The position numbers and the translations under genes are program-made. The notes beneath the pieces were generated by a model. The model worked only from the letters and a program-made list of their open reading frames with translations, was not told where the DNA came from and did no database searches. This document shows positions 15,892 through 25,056 of a stretch of DNA of 64,000 nucleotides, in pieces (the stretch's first letter is position 1; each line of letters opens with the position of its first letter). Source of the stretch: Hymenobacter latericoloratus (GTDB taxonomy: Bacteria > Bacteroidota > Bacteroidia > Cytophagales > Hymenobacteraceae); contig NZ_JACHNV010000002.1 of the NCBI RefSeq assembly GCF_014199535.1, forward strand, positions 620,001 through 684,000. The letters are read 5' to 3'.

Positions 15892-17220
15892 ATGCCAACC
15901 TCTACGGCGCTACCTGCCCCCGCTGCTGCGGAAGCAGCCCTTGCCTCCGGCGAAGCCATGCATGCCCTACTGGCGCGGCTGTTTCCCATCTGCCGCAGCC
16001 TCACGGGCAACGGGGTGCGCGAAACCCTGGCCATCGTGCGCGAATACCTGCCGGAGCTGCAGGTGCACGAGGTGCCCAGCGGCACGCCCGCCCTCGACTG
16101 GATGGTGCCCGCCGAGTGGAACATCCGCGACGCCTGGGTGAAAAACGCCGCCGGCGAGCGGGTTATTGATTTCCGGGCGCACAACCTGCACGTACTGCAG
16201 TACAGTACGCCGGTGCGGGGCTGGTTTTCGCGGGCCGAGCTGGAGGAACACCTGTTTTCCCTGCCCCAGCAGCCCGACCTGATTCCCTACCGCACCAGCT
16301 ACTACCAACCCAACTGGGGCTTCTGCCTGAGCCACCGCCAGCGCCAGCAGCTGCAGGAGGAGCACTACGAAGTCTGCATTGACAGCACCCTGGATGAGAG
16401 CGGCGCCCTGACCTACGGCGAACTGGTGCTGCCGGGCGCTTCGGAGGAGGAAGTACTGTTGTCCTGCCACTGCTGCCATCCTTCGCTGGCGAATGATAAC
16501 CTCTCGGGACTGGTGGTAGCCGTGTTTCTGATGCAGGAACTGGCCCGGCAGCCGCGCCGCTACACCTACCGCCTGGTGCTGGGGCCGGGCACCATTGGCT
16601 CCATTGTGTGGCTGAGTCGTAACCCCGAGGCGGTGGGCCGCATCCGGCACGGGCTGGTGCTTACGCTGCTGGGCGGGCCCGGCGGCTTCACTTACAAGCA
16701 AAGCCGCCGCGCTACGGCCGAGGTGGACCGGGCCGCCGCCTTGGTCCTGCGCGACTCCGGAACAACCTACGAGGTGCGGCCCTGGCTGCCCTACGGCTAC
16801 GATGAGCGCCAGTACTGCTCCCCCGGCTTCAACCTGCCCGTAGGCTGCCTCTCGCGCACTCCCTTCGGCGAGTTTGCCGAGTATCATACCTCCGCTGATA
16901 ATCTGAGCTTTGTGCAACCCGCGCAGCTGGTCGAAAGTCTGCGTCTGGCCGAAGATTTTTGCGCGGCCCTGGAAGCCAACCGCACGTACCAGAACCTCAG
17001 CCCCTACGGCGAGCCCCAACTGGGCCGCCGGGGCTTGTACAAAGGGGTAGGCGGTGGACAAGAGGGCGCCGACTGGCAAATGGCTCTGCTGTGGCTGCTT
17101 AACCTCTCCGACGGAAGCCACAACCTGCTGCAGGTAGCCGAGCAGTCAGGGCTGGGGGTGGCGCTGCTGCACCGGGCGGCCCGCGCCCTGGAAACGGCCG
17201 GACTGCTGCAACCTTTGTAA
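15892..17220 (+). CDS. DUF4910 aminopeptidase-like protein with winged-helix tail
   Basis: The 442-residue protein reads as a DUF4910 member, a family with an M28-peptidase-like fold found in polysaccharide clusters. Seen: LFPICRSLTGNGVRETL near residues 30-46, SCHCCHPSLANDNLSG near 193-208 with His and Asp suited to metal binding, and FGEFAEYHTSADNLSF near 325-340 with a further His. The last ~60 residues look like a winged helix (LLQVAEQSGLGVALLHRAARALETAGLL). It precedes an aminotransferase of the glutamate-1-semialdehyde type, a pairing I expect from similar clusters. It could act on an amino-acylated sugar or carrier, which is inference. An alternative start is ATG 15958. Confidence 0.78.
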   Translation: MPTSTALPAPAAAEAALASGEAMHALLARLFPICRSLTGNGVRETLAIVREYLPELQVHEVPSGTPALDWMVPAEWNIRDAWVKNAAGERVIDFRAHNLHVLQYSTPVRGWFSRAELEEHLFSLPQQPDLIPYRTSYYQPNWGFCLSHRQRQQLQEEHYEVCIDSTLDESGALTYGELVLPGASEEEVLLSCHCCHPSLANDNLSGLVVAVFLMQELARQPRRYTYRLVLGPGTIGSIVWLSRNPEAVGRIRHGLVLTLLGGPGGFTYKQSRRATAEVDRAAALVLRDSGTTYEVRPWLPYGYDERQYCSPGFNLPVGCLSRTPFGEFAEYHTSADNLSFVQPAQLVESLRLAEDFCAALEANRTYQNLSPYGEPQLGRRGLYKGVGGGQEGADWQMALLWLLNLSDGSHNLLQVAEQSGLGVALLHRAARALETAGLLQPL

Positions 17221-17255
17221 CCTTCTACCACCGGCTCCGGCCGCTCCCCTCACTC

Positions 17256-18617
17256 ATGGAATCGACCCTGACCTCCGCCTCCTTTGCTACCCCGGTTGCG
17301 GCTCTGAACCCTTCTTTTGAGCGCTCAGAGGCGCTGCGGGAGCGGTTTCATGCGGCCATTCCGGGCGGGGCCCACACCTACGCCAAAGGCGACGACCAGT
17401 TTCCCGAGCACATGGCGCCCTACATCGTGCGGGGCGAAGGTTGCCGGGTATGGGACCTGGATGGCAATGAGTACGTAGAGTTTGGGGCTGGGCTGCGCTC
17501 CGTAGCGCTGGGGCACGCCTACCCCCCGGTGGTTGCCGCCGCGGCGCAGGAGCTGAGCCAGGGCTGCAACTTCGGGCGGCCGGCCGTGTTGGAGCTGGAA
17601 ACCGCCGAAGAGTTTCTGGACTTTACCAAAGCCGGCGACATGGTGAAGTTCGCCAAAAACGGCTCCGACGTGACCAGCGCCGCCGTGAAGCTGGCCCGCG
17701 CCTACACCGGCCGCCACCTGGTGGCCATCTGTCAGGACCACCCGTTTTTCTCCGTCGATGACTGGTTTATCGGTACCACGGCGGTAGGAGCCGGGATTCC
17801 GCCGGCCATCCGGAACCTGACTCTGGGCTTTCGGTATAACGACCTGAGCAGCCTGGCAGCCCTGCTGAGTGCCCACCCCGGCCAGGTAGCCTGCGTGCTG
17901 ATGGAGGTGGAAAAGGAAGTGCCCCCGGCGCCCGGCTTTCTGGAAGGCGTGCAGGCCTTGTGCCGGCGCGAGGGGGTAGTGCTCATCTTCGATGAAATCA
18001 TTACCGGCTTCCGGTGGCATAACCAGGGCGCCCAGGGCTTCTACGGCGTCCGCCCCGATCTGAGCACCTTCGGGAAGGCCCTGGGCAACGGGTTCAGCGT
18101 GGCCGCCCTGGCCGGCCGACGCGAGCTGATGGAGCGCGGCGGCCTGCACCACCCCCACGAGCGGGTTTTCCTGCTTTCCACTACCTACGGGGCCGAAACG
18201 CACGCCCTGGCCGCCGCCCGCGCCGTGATGCAGGTGTACCGCCAGGAGCCCGTGGTGGAGCACCTGCGCCACCTGGGCCAGCAGCTAGCCGATGGCCTGC
18301 ACCAGTCGGCGCGGGAGCATGGGCTTGGCCAGCAGGTGCAGGCCCTGGGGCAGCCCTGCTGCCTGATCTACACCACCCGCGACGCCGCCGGACAGCACTC
18401 GGCCGCCCTGCGGACCCTGTTTCTGCAGGAAACCATGCGCCGCGGCCTGCTCATGCCCTCCCTTATTGTAAACTACTCGCACACCGAGGCTATTATTGGG
18501 CACGTGCTGGAGCAACTGCACGAGGTGCTGGGCGTGTACCGCCGCGCCCTGGACGAAGGGGTAGAAAAATACCTGCGCGGCCAGCCAGTGAAATCGGTGT
18601 ATCGGCGCTACAACTAG
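17256..18617 (+). CDS. PLP-dependent class III aminotransferase (glutamate-1-semialdehyde type)
   Basis: The 453-residue protein matches class III aminotransferases closest to HemL. Visible are GGAHTYAKGDDQFPEHMAPYI near the N-terminus, VKFAKNGSDVTSAAVKLAR, LIFDEIITGFRWHNQGAQ with the PLP-binding Asp, and STFGKALGNGFSVAAL with the Schiff-base Lys. True HemL is usually near 430 residues and not placed in polysaccharide clusters, so this is likely a cluster-specific relative that moves an amino group onto a sugar or a small side chain. It is the last gene of the plus-strand block and ends 6 nt ahead of a perfect inverted repeat. Confidence 0.85.
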   Translation: MESTLTSASFATPVAALNPSFERSEALRERFHAAIPGGAHTYAKGDDQFPEHMAPYIVRGEGCRVWDLDGNEYVEFGAGLRSVALGHAYPPVVAAAAQELSQGCNFGRPAVLELETAEEFLDFTKAGDMVKFAKNGSDVTSAAVKLARAYTGRHLVAICQDHPFFSVDDWFIGTTAVGAGIPPAIRNLTLGFRYNDLSSLAALLSAHPGQVACVLMEVEKEVPPAPGFLEGVQALCRREGVVLIFDEIITGFRWHNQGAQGFYGVRPDLSTFGKALGNGFSVAALAGRRELMERGGLHHPHERVFLLSTTYGAETHALAAARAVMQVYRQEPVVEHLRHLGQQLADGLHQSAREHGLGQQVQALGQPCCLIYTTRDAAGQHSAALRTLFLQETMRRGLLMPSLIVNYSHTEAIIGHVLEQLHEVLGVYRRALDEGVEKYLRGQPVKSVYRRYN

Positions 18618-18622
18618 CCCGG

Positions 18623-18724
18623 CTACCCCTGCTTCCGGCCCAAAGGCCCCATCCGCACTGCACCGCAGGGTTTAGTACCTGGTGTCGGTTACGAATGGGG
18701 CCTTTGGGCCGGAAGCAGGGGTAG
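18623..18724. repeat. Perfect 30-bp inverted repeat between convergent genes
   Basis: The arms 18623-18652 and 18695-18724 are perfect complements separated by 42 nt. The element starts 6 nt after the aminotransferase stop and ends 21 nt before the end of a minus-strand glycosyltransferase. It probably acts as a two-way transcription or mRNA end, but there is no T-run. Confidence 0.85.
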
Positions 18725-18744
18725 CACTTCCACGCTGCCAGGGC

Positions 18745-19818
18745 CTACGCCGTAGGGCGCAGCCAGCTCAGGCGGTTCAGGCGGGGTGGCGTCACGTTCA
18801 GGCGTACCAGCACGCCCAGCCCCCACCGGATGGGCAGCCAGCGCAGCGGCGTGGAGAGGTGGCGCAGGGTAGGCAGCTGAAACAGCCGGAGCGCCTGCCG
18901 GGCACCGTCGGCATCGTGGCGGCGCAGGGCCCGGTAGGCCCCGGCCAGAATAAACTGGTGGAAAAACTGATTCTCGGCCCGCCGCAGCCGGGCTTCCGGC
19001 AGCAGGTTGTGGGTACGCGCTTTCTGGAAAATGCGCTGGAGCAGCTCAATGTTCTGCTCATGAAAAACCCCGGTGGTCAGGGCCCCTTCGTGCACCGAGT
19101 ATGCCGCCGTGAGGGCCGGCACCAGGTGCACCCCGCCGAACGCAAACACCCGCAGCCAGAGGTCGGTATCGTCGGTGTTGCGCTGGCTGGGGTCGGGGCC
19201 GCCGGTGTGCTGGTAGGCTTCGCGGCTGACCACCAGGGCTGGCATGCGCACCAGGGCCGAGTCGGTGAGCACGGCCTCTACGGCGGCGGCGGGTGGCAGA
19301 TAGCCGGCCCCGGTGGGCTGCTGGCGCTGTAGCTCCCGCTCCTGCGCATCCACCACGCTCACGCCAAAGAGCACGGCGTGCACCGCTGCGGGCTGCTGCC
19401 GGAGCTGCCGGAGCGTAGTCAGTACCGTTTGTAGGCCGCCGGGCAGCAGGTAATCATCATCATGCAGCATGAGCACGTACTGGCCGCGCACCCGCTCTAT
19501 GCAGGCTACCCAGTTGGTAGCCGCCGAGCCGCCGGGTGCGTTGCGGTAGTAGCGCCAGGTGCCCGGCAACTGCTCCGCCAGGGCCTGGGTAGTTACCTGC
19601 TCGCCCTGGTCGGCGGCGGCGTCGTTGTCGGAGATGATGACTTCCACCTCGGCTGGCAGCCGCCCCAGGGAGCGTAAGGCCCGGTCCAGCAGGTCGGGGC
19701 GCCGGTAGGTGGGCACGCAGATGCTGAGCAGCGGCTGGGTTGTCTCCGGGTTGGCTGATGAGGAAGCGGCGGGAGCTGCTGTCGGGGCAGCGGCGGCCGG
19801 AAACGGAGCAGACGACAT
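18745..19818 (-). CDS. Glycosyltransferase family 2
   Basis: The 357-residue protein is a GT-A fold inverting transferase. LLSICVPTYRRPDLLDRALRSL opens the nucleotide-binding domain, VEVIISDNDAA follows, and YVLMLHDDDYLLPGGL near residues 120-135 holds the DxD-like metal site. RNTDDTDLWLRVFAFG is the typical acceptor-side motif with the catalytic acid. I chose ATG 19818 because the longer frame would run 46 nt into the fucose synthase gene; the first 35 residues are Ala/Pro-rich. It lies downstream of gmd and fcl in the same direction, so it may transfer fucose. That is inference. Confidence 0.87.
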   Translation of the reverse strand: MSSAPFPAAAAPTAAPAASSSANPETTQPLLSICVPTYRRPDLLDRALRSLGRLPAEVEVIISDNDAAADQGEQVTTQALAEQLPGTWRYYRNAPGGSAATNWVACIERVRGQYVLMLHDDDYLLPGGLQTVLTTLRQLRQQPAAVHAVLFGVSVVDAQERELQRQQPTGAGYLPPAAAVEAVLTDSALVRMPALVVSREAYQHTGGPDPSQRNTDDTDLWLRVFAFGGVHLVPALTAAYSVHEGALTTGVFHEQNIELLQRIFQKARTHNLLPEARLRRAENQFFHQFILAGAYRALRRHDADGARQALRLFQLPTLRHLSTPLRWLPIRWGLGVLVRLNVTPPRLNRLSWLRPTA

Positions 19819-19859
19819 GAGGGAAGGAAGGGGGGAGAGTTTCAGAAACAGGAATGCGC

Positions 19860-20819
19860 CTACGCCAGGGCGTTCAGCTCCGGCCGGGCCGTAGCCCGTT
19901 GCCACTCCGCCGACTGCAGCACGGCGGTAATACCTTCGCGCAGGCCAATGGAGTGCTGCCAGCCCAGGCCGTGCAGCTTGCTGACGTCCAGTAGCTTGCG
20001 CGGGGTGCCATCGGGCTTGGAGAAGTCAAACAGGATTTCGCCGGCGTAGCCCGTGAGCTCCGCCAGCAAGTCGGCCAGCTCCTGAATACTGATGTCGCGG
20101 CCGGTCCCGATGTTGACGGGCTCGGCCCCATCGTAGTGCAGCAGCAGGTGCAGGCAGGCGTCGGCCAGGTCATCTACGTGCAGAAACTCGCGGCGCGGCG
20201 TGCCCGTGCCCCACACCGGCACGCGGGGTAGCCCCAGCGCCACGGCCTCGGAAAACTTGCGCAGCAAAGCCGGCAGCACGTGCGAGTTGCGGCTGTCGTA
20301 GTTGTCGCCGGGGCCGTAGAGGTTGGTGGGCATCACCGTAATAAAATTGCAGCCGTGCTGGGCACGGTAGGCTTCGCAGAGCTTGAGGCCCGCGATTTTG
20401 GCAATGGCGTAGGGCTCATTCGTGGGCTCCAGCGGCCCCGTGAGCAGGTGCTCTTCCCGGATGGGCTGCGGGGCCAAGCGGGGGTAGATGCAGGAGGAGC
20501 CCAGAAACAGCAGCTTGCGCACACCCTGGCGCTGGCTTTCGCGCAGCACGTTGCTCTGAATCATCAGGTTATCGTACAGGAAATCGGCGCGGTAGGTATT
20601 GTTGGCCATGATGCCGCCCACCTTTGCGGCGGCCAGCAGCACGTAGGCCGGCTGCTCCAGGGCAAAGAAATCTTCCACGGCGGCCTGGTCGCGCAGGTCC
20701 AGTTCCTGAGAGGTGCGCGTAATCAGGTTGTGGTAGCCCGCGCGCTGCAGGCGGCGTAGCAGGGCGGCGCCCACCATGCCCCGGTGGCCGGCCACATAAA
20801 TCTTAGCGTCTAATTCCAT
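19860..20819 (-). CDS. fcl: GDP-L-fucose synthase
   Basis: The 319-residue protein does the last step to GDP-L-fucose, the 3,5-epimerisation and 4-reduction of GDP-4-keto-6-deoxymannose. It starts [20 protein letters not shown] with the NADP-binding glycines. The catalytic set is present: LGSSCIYP (Ser), [16 protein letters not shown] (Tyr and Lys), and [10 protein letters not shown]. Length is normal. ATG 20819 is favoured over an upstream in-frame start, which would lie in a G-rich spacer repeat. With gmd upstream it forms the standard two-enzyme route from GDP-mannose. Confidence 0.95.
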   Translation of the reverse strand: MELDAKIYVAGHRGMVGAALLRRLQRAGYHNLITRTSQELDLRDQAAVEDFFALEQPAYVLLAAAKVGGIMANNTYRADFLYDNLMIQSNVLRESQRQGVRKLLFLGSSCIYPRLAPQPIREEHLLTGPLEPTNEPYAIAKIAGLKLCEAYRAQHGCNFITVMPTNLYGPGDNYDSRNSHVLPALLRKFSEAVALGLPRVPVWGTGTPRREFLHVDDLADACLHLLLHYDGAEPVNIGTGRDISIQELADLLAELTGYAGEILFDFSKPDGTPRKLLDVSKLHGLGWQHSIGLREGITAVLQSAEWQRATARPELNALA

Positions 20820-20841
20820 GCGGGAGAGGGGAAGTTGATTT

Positions 20842-21000
20842 AGGGTAGGAGGGTAGGAGGGTAGGAGGGCGTGAGGGTTTTGGGTGTGGAGGAAGAGAGA
20901 AAAAAGGCGGAAGCGCTGGTAGTGGGGGCTATCAACTCCTGCCCTCACACCCACCTACCTTCTTACCCTTACAAAACCTCCTACCCCCGCGCCCTCATCC
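20842..21000. repeat. G-rich/C-rich inverted-repeat spacer between gmd and fcl
   Basis: The spacer holds three tandem copies of GGGTAGGA-type words near 20842-20870, then, near 20940-21000, C-rich words of the complementary kind (CCTACC, CCCTCAC). The arms can fold on each other imperfectly. The same words fill the spacer at 11042-11248. Confidence 0.6.
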
Positions 21001-21005
21001 AACCG

Positions 21006-22118
21006 CTACTCGTCGTGGTACATAATCTGGTGGCCGGCTTCCAGCAGCACGGCGTCGCGGCGGAACAGGCGCAGATCGGCCTGCACCATGTCCTGCACCA
21101 GGGCCGGCAGGTCGTACTGCGGCTCCCAGCCCAGCTCGGTTTTGGCGCGGGTGGGGTCCCCGATTAGCAGTTCTACCTCCGTCGGGCGGAAGTAGGCCGG
21201 ATCCACGGCCACTACCTCCTGGCCCAGAGGCAGCTGAAAATCGGGGTGGTGGCAGGCCACTACAAATGCCGTTTCGGCGGCGCCGGTGCCGCTAAAGCCT
21301 ACCTCAATGCCCAGCTCGGCAAAAGCCAGGCGCACAAACTCGCGCACGGTGGTGGTTACGCCGGTGGCTACCACATAGTCGCGGGGTTGGTCCTGCTGGA
21401 GCATGCGCCACATAGCTTCCACGTAATCTTTGGCGTGGCCCCAGTCGCGCTTGGCATCCAGGTTGCCCAGGTACAGCTTTTCCTGCAGGCCCAGGGCAAT
21501 ACGGGCGGCGGCGCGGGTAATCTTGCGCGTCACGAAGGTTTCACCGCGCTGCGGGCTTTCGTGGTTGAACAGAATGCCGTTGCAGGCGTACATGCCGTAG
21601 GCTTCGCGGTAGTTGACCGTAATCCAGAAGCCGTACAGCTTGGCCACGGCGTAGGGCGAGCGGGGGTAGAAGGGGGTAGTTTCGCGCTGGGGCACTTCCT
21701 GCACCAACCCGTAGAGCTCCGAGGTGCTGGCCTGGTAGATGCGCGTCTTGTGCGTGAGGCCCAGAATCCGGATGGCTTCCAGTAGCCGCAGCGTGCCAAT
21801 GCCGTCCACATCGGCCGTGTACTCGGGCGTATCGAAGGATACCTTCACGTGCGACATGGCCCCGAGGTTGTAAATTTCATCGGGCTGCACTTCCTGCACA
21901 ATCCGGATCAGGTTGGTCGAGTCCGTTAGGTCGCCGTAGTGCAATTTGAAGCGGACATGGGGCTCGTGCGGATCCTGGTAAAGGTGGTCCACCCGCTCCG
22001 TGTTGAACATCGAGGAGCGCCGCTTAATGCCGTGCACCTCGTAGCCCTTGCTCAGCAGTAGTTCCGCCAGATAAGAGCCGTCCTGACCCGTAATTCCGGT
22101 GATGAGTGCGCGCTTCAT
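21006..22118 (-). CDS. gmd: GDP-mannose 4,6-dehydratase
   Basis: The 370-residue protein converts GDP-mannose to GDP-4-keto-6-deoxymannose. It opens [20 protein letters not shown], the family NADP site, followed by [18 protein letters not shown]. The catalytic residues sit in [10 protein letters not shown] (Thr/Ser, Glu) and [13 protein letters not shown] (Tyr, Lys). [19 protein letters not shown] is the GDP-sugar loop. Length matches the family. It is the first gene of a minus-strand group with fcl and a glycosyltransferase and is preceded by an AT-rich region from about 22170 to 22265. Confidence 0.96.
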   Translation of the reverse strand: MKRALITGITGQDGSYLAELLLSKGYEVHGIKRRSSMFNTERVDHLYQDPHEPHVRFKLHYGDLTDSTNLIRIVQEVQPDEIYNLGAMSHVKVSFDTPEYTADVDGIGTLRLLEAIRILGLTHKTRIYQASTSELYGLVQEVPQRETTPFYPRSPYAVAKLYGFWITVNYREAYGMYACNGILFNHESPQRGETFVTRKITRAAARIALGLQEKLYLGNLDAKRDWGHAKDYVEAMWRMLQQDQPRDYVVATGVTTTVREFVRLAFAELGIEVGFSGTGAAETAFVVACHHPDFQLPLGQEVVAVDPAYFRPTEVELLIGDPTRAKTELGWEPQYDLPALVQDMVQADLRLFRRDAVLLEAGHQIMYHDE

Positions 22119-22262
22119 GAAAGAGGGGAATGAGAAGTTAGCTGGATAGAATCGGGGTAGATTCTTTTTAGAACTTTAGTGACAAATTATTGCATTATGA
22201 TTGATATATCAAAGCTCCTTGGTAAAAATATTCATCTTTAATATTAAATAAAGTAAATTATA
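22119..22262 (-). promoter_or_regulatory. AT-rich upstream region of gmd
   Basis: Between about 22165 and 22262 the sequence is strongly AT-rich, unlike the coding DNA around it. On the minus strand there is a TTTG followed about 20 nt later by AATAATTTG, which is close to, but not a clean match for, the Bacteroidota promoter consensus. Confidence 0.4.
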
Positions 22263-22297
22263 TGCTGTGATTACCGTGCTGGCACCCCGGAAATGCA

Positions 22298-22327
22298 AAA
22301 GCCCGGCCCTGAACAGGACCGGGCTTT
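22298..22327 (-). terminator. Intrinsic terminator of the beta-helix/malectin gene
   Basis: Arms 22298-22311 and 22314-22327 pair over 14 positions with one mismatch. On the minus strand a T-run follows the stem. It lies 36 nt after the stop codon of the gene ending at 22363. Confidence 0.85.
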
Positions 22328-22362
22328 GCCGGAAAAAAGCATGTAGCAGACTGCTGGCGCCG

Positions 22363-25056
22363 CTAAATAAGCCGCAGGCCTACCCGCTGCTGACGCGAGC
22401 CGGGAGCCAGCACGGCTACCAGCGCCGGGCGCAAACCGGCGGCGGCCGGTGCCTGCCCCGCGGCCGGCCGGAAGCCAGACGAAGGCAGCGTTACGGGCTG
22501 GAAAGCCGTGGAAGTGGATTTCCGCCATACTTCCACGCCCGAGAGGTTCAGGTGGCCACCATTGCTGGTCAACTGAATGGTACCGTTGGTCACATTCACG
22601 GCGTAAGGCCCAATCTTCTTCCAGGAGCCGGCCGGGCCAGTGTTAAAGTTGCTCAGCACCTTCTGGCCGTTGAGGCTGATGTTTACCGTTTGGGCATTAT
22701 CATCTTCCCACACGTAGGCGTACACCTCGTACGTTCCATTGGGCACATTGCTCATGGTGAAGTTGATGTTGTTGCTGTACACCGAGGAACGGATCATCTG
22801 AGCCCGGTCGTCGTCGGTGGCCGGGTTCAACGTCACCTTCTGGTTGGCGAAGGAAGCGCCGTTAACGCTGTAGTTGCTGGTTTTGCTACCTTCCCAGGAG
22901 TTGCCATCGAGGGTGAAAGCACCGCCGTTGAGGCTGATGGCCCGGTAGAAGGTAGAGCCCGTAGCGGCCACCTGAGCGGCATTTACGGTCACGTTTACCG
23001 CCGCCGAGGTGGTAGCAGCCCCGGCGTTGTCAATGGCGCGGGCCGTGAGCGATACGCTGCCCGTAGCGGTGGGCGTCCAGCTCAGCTGATACGGGGAGGA
23101 CGTATCCTCGCCCAGCTTCGTTGAGCCGTTGTAGAATTCCACTTTCGCCACGGAGCCATCCGTATCGGCGGCAGTTGCCGACAGGACCAGGGCCGTGTTT
23201 ACCGTAACCGTGCTGTTGGCAGCCAAGCTCACTGTAGGAGCCTGGTTGGCCGGGGCCGGAGCCGGCGTGGTAGGCGCTGGGGTAGTAGGAGCGGGAGCCG
23301 AGGCCGTAGCGCCCTGGCGCCAGATTTCCAGCCCGGAAAGGTTGGCGTCGCCACCGGAGGTAGTAAACGTGATGTTGCCGTCGGTGACAGTGGCCGCGAA
23401 CGGACCCAGCCGTTCCCAGCGGCCCGTTGAGCCACTGTTATAGTTGCTCTGTACCACCTTGCCTTCCAGGCTGATGCTGTAGGTTTGGGCCGCGTTGTCT
23501 TCCCACACGTAAGCATACACCAGGTAGGTACCGTTGCTGACGGCTACGTTGGCGCTGAGGTTGCGTGAGTACACCGAGGAGCGGATCATCTGGGCGCGGC
23601 CGTTATCGGTGGCTGGGTTCAGCGTTACGTTCTGGTTGGCAAACGGAATTCCGTTAATCTGCACCCCGCTGGCGTTACCAGCATCCCAGTTTTGACCGTC
23701 AAGGGTAATAGCGCCGCCGTTTACGTTGATAGCCCGCACAAAGACTGCTTCGCTGGGAGTAGGAACTGGCGTGTTAACAATTGGGGTGTTGGTGGTAGGC
23801 GGAGCTTCGGGGAGCGGCGCGGGAGCCGAGGGGCTCGGGGCGGCAGTGTTGGTGCCGTCGGCGCCAACTACGATGTTGTTCTGCTTCAGCTTCTGCTGCC
23901 ACAAAGCCCACTCATTCTGCTCGGTTTGCAGGGTAATGGGGTTGGGCAAATGGTTGGTGCCCGTGCAGTTGGTGCAGGAGCCGGAGCTCAGGTCGTGGCG
24001 GTCAGCGAAGGGTACCTTGTAACCCCACTTTACAAAACCAATGGTGTTGTTGGTGGTAGCGTTGCCGAAAAATACGTTGCCCGGCTGCTGGTAGGCATTG
24101 AAAATGGAAGTAGCCGCGTACGTCGCATTCAGGCGGGTGCCATCGGGGAGCAAGCCGCTGGTCACCATGCGGTTGTTGTAGTACTTGATGTCGTGGCCGG
24201 CGGCAATGTTCATGGCCGCGTTGCAGGTCGAGATGAACTGGTTCTCGTAGGCGTTGAGGAAGGCCGTAGTGGTCGAGGGCGAAGAGCCGTCGCCATCGGT
24301 GGTCATGCCCGTGCCGGTGAACTTGTTGGCAGTGGCCGGGTAGGGGTAGGCACCCTGCACGTAGTTGTTGTGCACACGGGCCGGGCTCTGCTGCGTACCC
24401 CCAGAGTTGTAGAAGTTGATGTTGTCTTCTACCAGGCTGTTGTTGGGCTCGTTGACCACCTGGTTCCACGCAACTTCAATGTTGCCTACGTTGCGCACCT
24501 GATTCAGGCCGCAGAACTGCACGTACTCGCCGCCGCCGTTGCGGAAGCGGCCGTCAATGTTTTTGGCTTGGTTGAAACGAACCGTCAGGGTTTGGGAGGC
24601 CGAGCCGTCGCCGCCCCACTTATAGGCGGCAATACCCGAGGTGTGCTCAAAGTAGTTGTTCTCAATCCGCACGGAGCGGCCCGAGTTTACTTCCACAAAC
24701 CGGCCGTGGCGCCGGTTGTCCACACTCTGTTTCGTACCGTAGCCCTTGTTGTTGGTAATAACCAGGGTAGAGCCACCGTTTTTAGCGTCAATCAGGTCGC
24801 CGGCGCCAACCAGCACGCAGTTCGTGATGGTGACTGGCTCGGTGGTCTGAATCTTGATGCAAGGCGTGTTCGAGTCGGTGCTGCGGAAGTTGCCCGTGTA
24901 CGTGCCCCCCTTGGTAATAGTAATGGGGGCCGAATACGTGAGATTTGAAGGAAACTGTCCCTGGGCGTGGCTGGCAGCGGGAGCCAGCGTAAACAAAGAC
25001 AGGGCTACTGCCGCCAGCGGCAGATAATGGGCACCAGAGCGGTTGCGTTGAGTCAT
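22363..25056 (-). CDS. Secreted right-handed beta-helix protein with two malectin-like domains
   Basis: The 897-residue product has a signal peptide (AVALSLFTLAPAASHAQG). Residues ~20-400 form a parallel beta-helix with many repeated N-x-V/I strands such as ENNYFEHTSG and NNIDGRF-type turns, including NEPNNSLVEDNINFYNS. A Pro/Thr linker follows, then a malectin-like domain starting AINVNGGAITLDGQ, an Ig-like domain (VAKVEFYNGSTKLGEDTSSPYQLSW), and a second malectin-like copy starting AISLNGGAFTLDGN. The two malectin copies are close duplicates. Beta-helix proteins in exopolysaccharide loci are often lyases, hydrolases or epimerases; no catalytic triad could be assigned. I chose ATG 25056 for a tight signal peptide. 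No T9SS tail was recognised. Confidence 0.8.
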   Translation of the reverse strand: MTQRNRSGAHYLPLAAVALSLFTLAPAASHAQGQFPSNLTYSAPITITKGGTYTGNFRSTDSNTPCIKIQTTEPVTITNCVLVGAGDLIDAKNGGSTLVITNNKGYGTKQSVDNRRHGRFVEVNSGRSVRIENNYFEHTSGIAAYKWGGDGSASQTLTVRFNQAKNIDGRFRNGGGEYVQFCGLNQVRNVGNIEVAWNQVVNEPNNSLVEDNINFYNSGGTQQSPARVHNNYVQGAYPYPATANKFTGTGMTTDGDGSSPSTTTAFLNAYENQFISTCNAAMNIAAGHDIKYYNNRMVTSGLLPDGTRLNATYAATSIFNAYQQPGNVFFGNATTNNTIGFVKWGYKVPFADRHDLSSGSCTNCTGTNHLPNPITLQTEQNEWALWQQKLKQNNIVVGADGTNTAAPSPSAPAPLPEAPPTTNTPIVNTPVPTPSEAVFVRAINVNGGAITLDGQNWDAGNASGVQINGIPFANQNVTLNPATDNGRAQMIRSSVYSRNLSANVAVSNGTYLVYAYVWEDNAAQTYSISLEGKVVQSNYNSGSTGRWERLGPFAATVTDGNITFTTSGGDANLSGLEIWRQGATASAPAPTTPAPTTPAPAPANQAPTVSLAANSTVTVNTALVLSATAADTDGSVAKVEFYNGSTKLGEDTSSPYQLSWTPTATGSVSLTARAIDNAGAATTSAAVNVTVNAAQVAATGSTFYRAISLNGGAFTLDGNSWEGSKTSNYSVNGASFANQKVTLNPATDDDRAQMIRSSVYSNNINFTMSNVPNGTYEVYAYVWEDDNAQTVNISLNGQKVLSNFNTGPAGSWKKIGPYAVNVTNGTIQLTSNGGHLNLSGVEVWRKSTSTAFQPVTLPSSGFRPAAGQAPAAAGLRPALVAVLAPGSRQQRVGLRLI

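Noticed and set aside
18623..18724. 30-bp arms as ends of an insertion sequence
   Set aside because: Only 42 nt lie between the arms; no transposase or target duplication.
19819..19905. Upstream start for the GT2 gene
   Set aside because: It would overlap the fcl coding end by 46 nt; ATG 19818 suffices.
20842..21000. Tandem GGGTAGGA words as a CRISPR-like array
   Set aside because: Units are too short, without spacers, and no cas genes are near.
22267..24948. Long plus-strand frames opposite the beta-helix gene
   Set aside because: They overlap a well-supported minus gene with signal peptide and domains and show no family features.
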